A program made the translations under genes and the position numbers. A stretch of 64,000 nt of DNA from Sphingomonas sp. IC081 (GTDB lineage: Bacteria; Pseudomonadota; Alphaproteobacteria; Sphingomonadales; Sphingomonadaceae). Location of the stretch: assembly GCF_006874585.1 (NCBI RefSeq), contig NZ_CP029762.1, forward strand, positions 248,001 to 312,000. Reading direction: 5' to 3'. Under the pieces are notes generated by a model. The model saw nothing but the letters and a program-made list of their open reading frames with translations. It was not told the origin of the DNA and searched no databases. The stretch's first letter is position 1; each line of letters starts with the position of its first letter. Positions 61,476-64,000 of this stretch are shown here, piece by piece.

Positions 61476-62777
61476 ATGAGTCTCGCCCTTATCGGCTTCC
61501 TGATGGTGGCCACTTTCATGACGCTCATCATGACCAAGCGGATGACCCCGCTGGTTGCGCTGGTCGTCGTGCCCACGCTGTTCGCCCTGCTTGCCGGTTT
61601 CCATGCCGGGCTTGGCGACATGATGATCGAGGGCCTGACCAAGCTGGCGCCCACCGGCGTCATGCTGCTCTTCGCGATCCTGTTCTTCAGCACGATGACC
61701 GACACCGGCCTGTTCGATCCGCTGGTGGGCCGCCTGATCCGCTTGGTTCACGGCGACCCGATGCTGATCCTGATCGGATCGGTGGTGCTCTGCGCGCTCG
61801 TCAGCCTCGATGGCGACGGTTCGACCACCTACATCATCACGATGGCCGCCATGCTGCCGCTCTACAAGCGCTACGGCATGAACCGGCTCTACCTCGTCTG
61901 CCTCTTGATGGTGACGAGCGGGGTGATGAACCTCACCCCCTGGGGCGGGCCGACCGCGCGCGCGGCCAGTGCGCTGAAGCTTGATCCCTCCGCACTGTTC
62001 CTGCCGCTGATCCCAGGCATGATCGCGGGTCTTGCCTTCCTGATCCTGCTGGCGATCCATTTCGGCCGCAAGGAACGCCGCCGCATCGGCCGTGTCGAGA
62101 AGGCGACCCCGCGCGAGCTGGAGGACTTCGCCGTCTCGCAGTGGCCGGAGGCGCGCCGCCCGAAGATGCTCTGGTTCAATGCCGCACTGGTCGTCGCGCT
62201 GCTGGTGCTGCTGGTGTGGGGCGTGCTGCCGCTGCCGATCCTGATGATGCTGGCTTTCGCCGTCTCGATGATCGCCAACTATCCCCAGGTGAAGGAGCAG
62301 AAGGAGCGCATTGCCGCCCATGCGGGCAACGTGCTGGCTGTCGTCTCGCTGATCTTCGCGGCGGGCATCTTCACCGGCATCCTTTCGGGCACCGGCATGG
62401 TGGAGGCGATGAGCCGCGAGGTGGTGAACTTCATTCCGCCGTTCCTTGGCCCCTACATGGCGCCGATCACCGCGCTGATCAGCCTGCCGGGCACGTTCTT
62501 CATCTCCAACGACGCGTTCTACTTCGGCATGCTGCCGATCCTTGCCGAAGCGGGCACGCATTACGGCGTGGAGCCGATGGCCATTGCCCGCGCCTCGCTG
62601 ATGGGCCAGCCGGTCCACCTGCTGAGCCCGCTGGTGCCTTCGACCTATCTGCTGGTCAGCCTTGCCGGTGTGGACCTTGCCGACCACCAGCGCTTCACGC
62701 TGGTTCCGGCGGCGCTGTGCTGCCTCGTCATGACGATCACGGGCATGTTGTTTCTGGCCTTTCCCTTCGTGGGGTGA
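61476..62777 (+). CDS. CitMHS family citrate transporter
   Basis: Encodes 433 aa with about 11-12 membrane helices. Family segments include DGDGSTTYIITMAAMLPLYKR (about 110-130), NLTPWGGPTARAASALKLD (about 150-168) and SLPGTFFISNDAFYFGMLPIL (about 340-360), matching the CitM/CitH metal-citrate:proton symporters. It sits in the inner membrane. The gene follows the porin by 39 bp in the operon controlled by the divergent TctDE-like system. Confidence 0.92.
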   Translation: MSLALIGFLMVATFMTLIMTKRMTPLVALVVVPTLFALLAGFHAGLGDMMIEGLTKLAPTGVMLLFAILFFSTMTDTGLFDPLVGRLIRLVHGDPMLILIGSVVLCALVSLDGDGSTTYIITMAAMLPLYKRYGMNRLYLVCLLMVTSGVMNLTPWGGPTARAASALKLDPSALFLPLIPGMIAGLAFLILLAIHFGRKERRRIGRVEKATPRELEDFAVSQWPEARRPKMLWFNAALVVALLVLLVWGVLPLPILMMLAFAVSMIANYPQVKEQKERIAAHAGNVLAVVSLIFAAGIFTGILSGTGMVEAMSREVVNFIPPFLGPYMAPITALISLPGTFFISNDAFYFGMLPILAEAGTHYGVEPMAIARASLMGQPVHLLSPLVPSTYLLVSLAGVDLADHQRFTLVPAALCCLVMTITGMLFLAFPFVG

Positions 62778-62789
62778 CAGGAGGCGCGC

Positions 62790-62855
62790 ATGACAGCCCC
62801 AGCCCCCCGCGAACAGATGATTGCGATCCTTTACCGGCGCGCGAGCCGCCGGTGA
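62790..62855 (+). CDS. possible 21-aa small protein
   Basis: ATG at 62790 opens 21 codons (MTAPAPREQMIAILYRRASRR) ending at TGA 62853-62855. A near-perfect ribosome-binding site AGGAGG lies 5 bases upstream, 12 bp after the CitMHS stop. The strong site suggests real translation, perhaps a leader peptide or small membrane-associated basic protein. It could equally be the remnant of a lost gene, since the next 160 bp hold no other gene. Confidence 0.35.
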   Translation: MTAPAPREQMIAILYRRASRR

Positions 62856-63015
62856 TCGGCATCATCGCCAAGCCCAGCCTGACCGGTCTCGGCTGCCCGG
62901 GGTGCGAGGACGAAGACAGTCTATCCACCATCGCTGCAGCCGCTTGTCGCTGGAGCTATTCCGATTTCCTCGTGGCGACCGCGCGCGGCGCCTGGACCAA
63001 CAGGACTATTTTTGC

Positions 63016-63669
63016 ATGACCGACTTGTGGCAGCACATCGTTGCCGATTTCTCCAACCTCGGCTCGCCGGCCGCGCTTACCGCGTTCGGGCAGGTCGTGT
63101 TGATCGACGTGATGCTGGCGGCGGACAATGCCATTGTCGTCGGCGCGCTTGCCGCCGGCTTGCCTGCGGCGATGCGCCGCAAGGTGATCCTCATCGGCGT
63201 GTTGGCCGCGCTGGGGCTGCGCATCGTGTTCGCGCTTGCAGTCACCCAACTCATGCAGTTGGTCGGCCTCGTCTTCGCGGGTGGACTCCTGCTGGTCTGG
63301 GTGGCCTGGAAGATGTGGCGCGAGTTGCGCGTCGAGGCGGGTGAGGGCGATGAAGCAGACGTCGTTAGCCCGACCGTGCCGCGCTCCTTTGCCGCTGCGG
63401 CATGGGCCGTGGCGCTCGCCGATGTCAGCATGAGTCTCGATAATGTGCTCGCCGTGGCGGGTGCTGCGCGGGAACATCCGGGCATCCTGGCCATCGGCCT
63501 GATCCTTTCGGTCGCACTGATGGGCCTTGCCGCCAATGCCCTTGCCCGTGTGATCGAGCGGTATCGCTGGATCGCCTATGTCGGTCTGGCGGTCATTCTT
63601 TGGGTCGCGGGCAAGATGATCTGGGAGGGCCTGTTCGATCCTGCCCAGGGCCTTCTGACGCTGGTGTGA
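63016..63669 (+). CDS. TerC/YjbE-family integral membrane protein
   Basis: Encodes 217 aa with seven predicted helices. The two family repeats carry the acidic DNA-like motifs LIDVMLAADNAIVVG (about 30-45) and LADVSMSLDNVLAVAG (about 137-152). TerC-family proteins export or co-translationally supply metals such as Mn2+, or give tellurite resistance. The ATG at 63016 has a weak A/T-rich upstream tract and no strong ribosome-binding site. I saw no yybP-ykoY riboswitch in the 160 bp before it. Confidence 0.88.
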   Translation: MTDLWQHIVADFSNLGSPAALTAFGQVVLIDVMLAADNAIVVGALAAGLPAAMRRKVILIGVLAALGLRIVFALAVTQLMQLVGLVFAGGLLLVWVAWKMWRELRVEAGEGDEADVVSPTVPRSFAAAAWAVALADVSMSLDNVLAVAGAAREHPGILAIGLILSVALMGLAANALARVIERYRWIAYVGLAVILWVAGKMIWEGLFDPAQGLLTLV

Positions 63670-64000
63670 GCGCTGGCCTGAAGTCCGGATAAAGCAAGCG
63701 CAGCGGGCGTTATGCCCGCTGCGCCGCTTGAGCCGTTGGGGGGGCAAGGCGGCTCAAATCGGGATCGTTGCCATCAGGAATGGAAGTTCCGGCAGGAGGG
63801 AATATTCTGGTGCAGGACGCCGCGCACCCGGACAAGCGACCGGGCATGGCGTGGATACGCTCGGAGACGCCTGCGCTTTCGTGGCCATTGCCGGAACCCT
63901 CGCAAAGCCCGTTCGGGCGTGGAATGCACACAGCATCGGCTACGCGCACATGCTTTCCGGAGCGATTTGCGATCCGGTCTTATCGGATCCACTGCTCCAG
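63670..64000. other. 331-bp terminal region with two hairpins and no recognised gene
   Basis: The first hairpin is GCGCAGCGGGC (63698-63708), loop GTTAT, GCCCGCTGCGC (63714-63724). The second is TTGAGCCG (63728-63735)/CGGCTCAA (63750-63757). Together they probably end transcription of the TerC gene and of any gene arriving on the minus strand. Short minus-strand open frames exist (for example 63754-63936), but none resembles a known protein. Confidence 0.45.

Noticed and set aside
62856..63015. yybP-ykoY (manganese) riboswitch before the TerC gene
   Set aside because: The conserved loop sequences of that riboswitch were not found in the leader, although TerC genes sometimes carry it.
63754..63936. 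Small minus-strand gene at the window end
   Set aside because: No recognisable family, no ribosome-binding site and overlapping alternative frames of similar length; left as unassigned sequence.

Overview
This window is a high-GC chromosomal segment from an alphaproteobacterium of the sphingomonad type (Novosphingobium, Sphingomonas or a close relative). The evidence is the overall gene style: four large TonB-dependent receptors, many exported hydrolases with Sec or twin-arginine signals, and an assimilatory nitrate locus in the order seen in alphaproteobacteria. No rRNA, tRNA, CRISPR array, integrase or insertion sequence was seen. Most long antisense open frames are by-products of high GC content.

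0.2-12.5 kb is a complete nitrate assimilation locus: nasT-nasS (RNA-binding antiterminator and nitrate sensor), an MFS nitrate/nitrite transporter, an outer-membrane porin, nirB-nirD (nitrite reductase), the nitrate reductase catalytic subunit, cobA (siroheme precursor) and moeA (molybdenum insertion). Two leaders, before the transporter and before nirB, carry hexaloop hairpins followed by a Rho-independent terminator. This is the layout expected for NasT (ANTAR) antitermination. In the nirB leader the last hexaloop hairpin shares bases with the terminator, so the two cannot form together. A MASE1-PAS-GGDEF diguanylate cyclase follows.

14.5-36.2 kb reads as a locus for scavenging cell-wall peptides and D-amino acids. 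A tightly packed operon encodes an AmpG-like transporter, a serine beta-lactamase-fold hydrolase, an S9 peptidase, an amidohydrolase and a PBP4-type carboxypeptidase. After it come a penicillin-acylase-family enzyme, a TonB receptor, a second beta-lactamase-fold hydrolase and an N-acyl-D-amino-acid deacylase. The block ends with LysR-dgcN-dgcA-DAACS symporter, which resembles the known D-glutamate catabolic pair DgcN/DgcA beside a glutamate/dicarboxylate carrier. That these genes form one pathway is inference from neighbourhood.

36.2-42.4 kb is a small polysaccharide locus on the minus strand: a sugar-type TonB receptor, a DUF6250-like protein and a PL26-like exo-rhamnogalacturonan lyase candidate. 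42.6-48.6 kb holds a GFA-family protein, a TonB receptor followed by a phosphocholine-type phospholipase C, and a DeoR-family regulator. 48.6-54.2 kb holds a DUF5690 membrane protein, an FAD amine/D-amino-acid oxidoreductase, a bicupin behind a 19-bp palindrome, a thioesterase and an exported M24 dipeptidase. 54.3-56.5 kb is the fourth TonB receptor.

56.7-62.8 kb is a tricarboxylate-type uptake module: a TctE/TctD-like sensor kinase and response regulator, divergent from an orphan periplasmic binding protein, an OprO/OprP-type porin and a CitMHS citrate carrier. A TerC-family membrane protein follows, and the last 330 bp hold two hairpins and no gene I can recognise.
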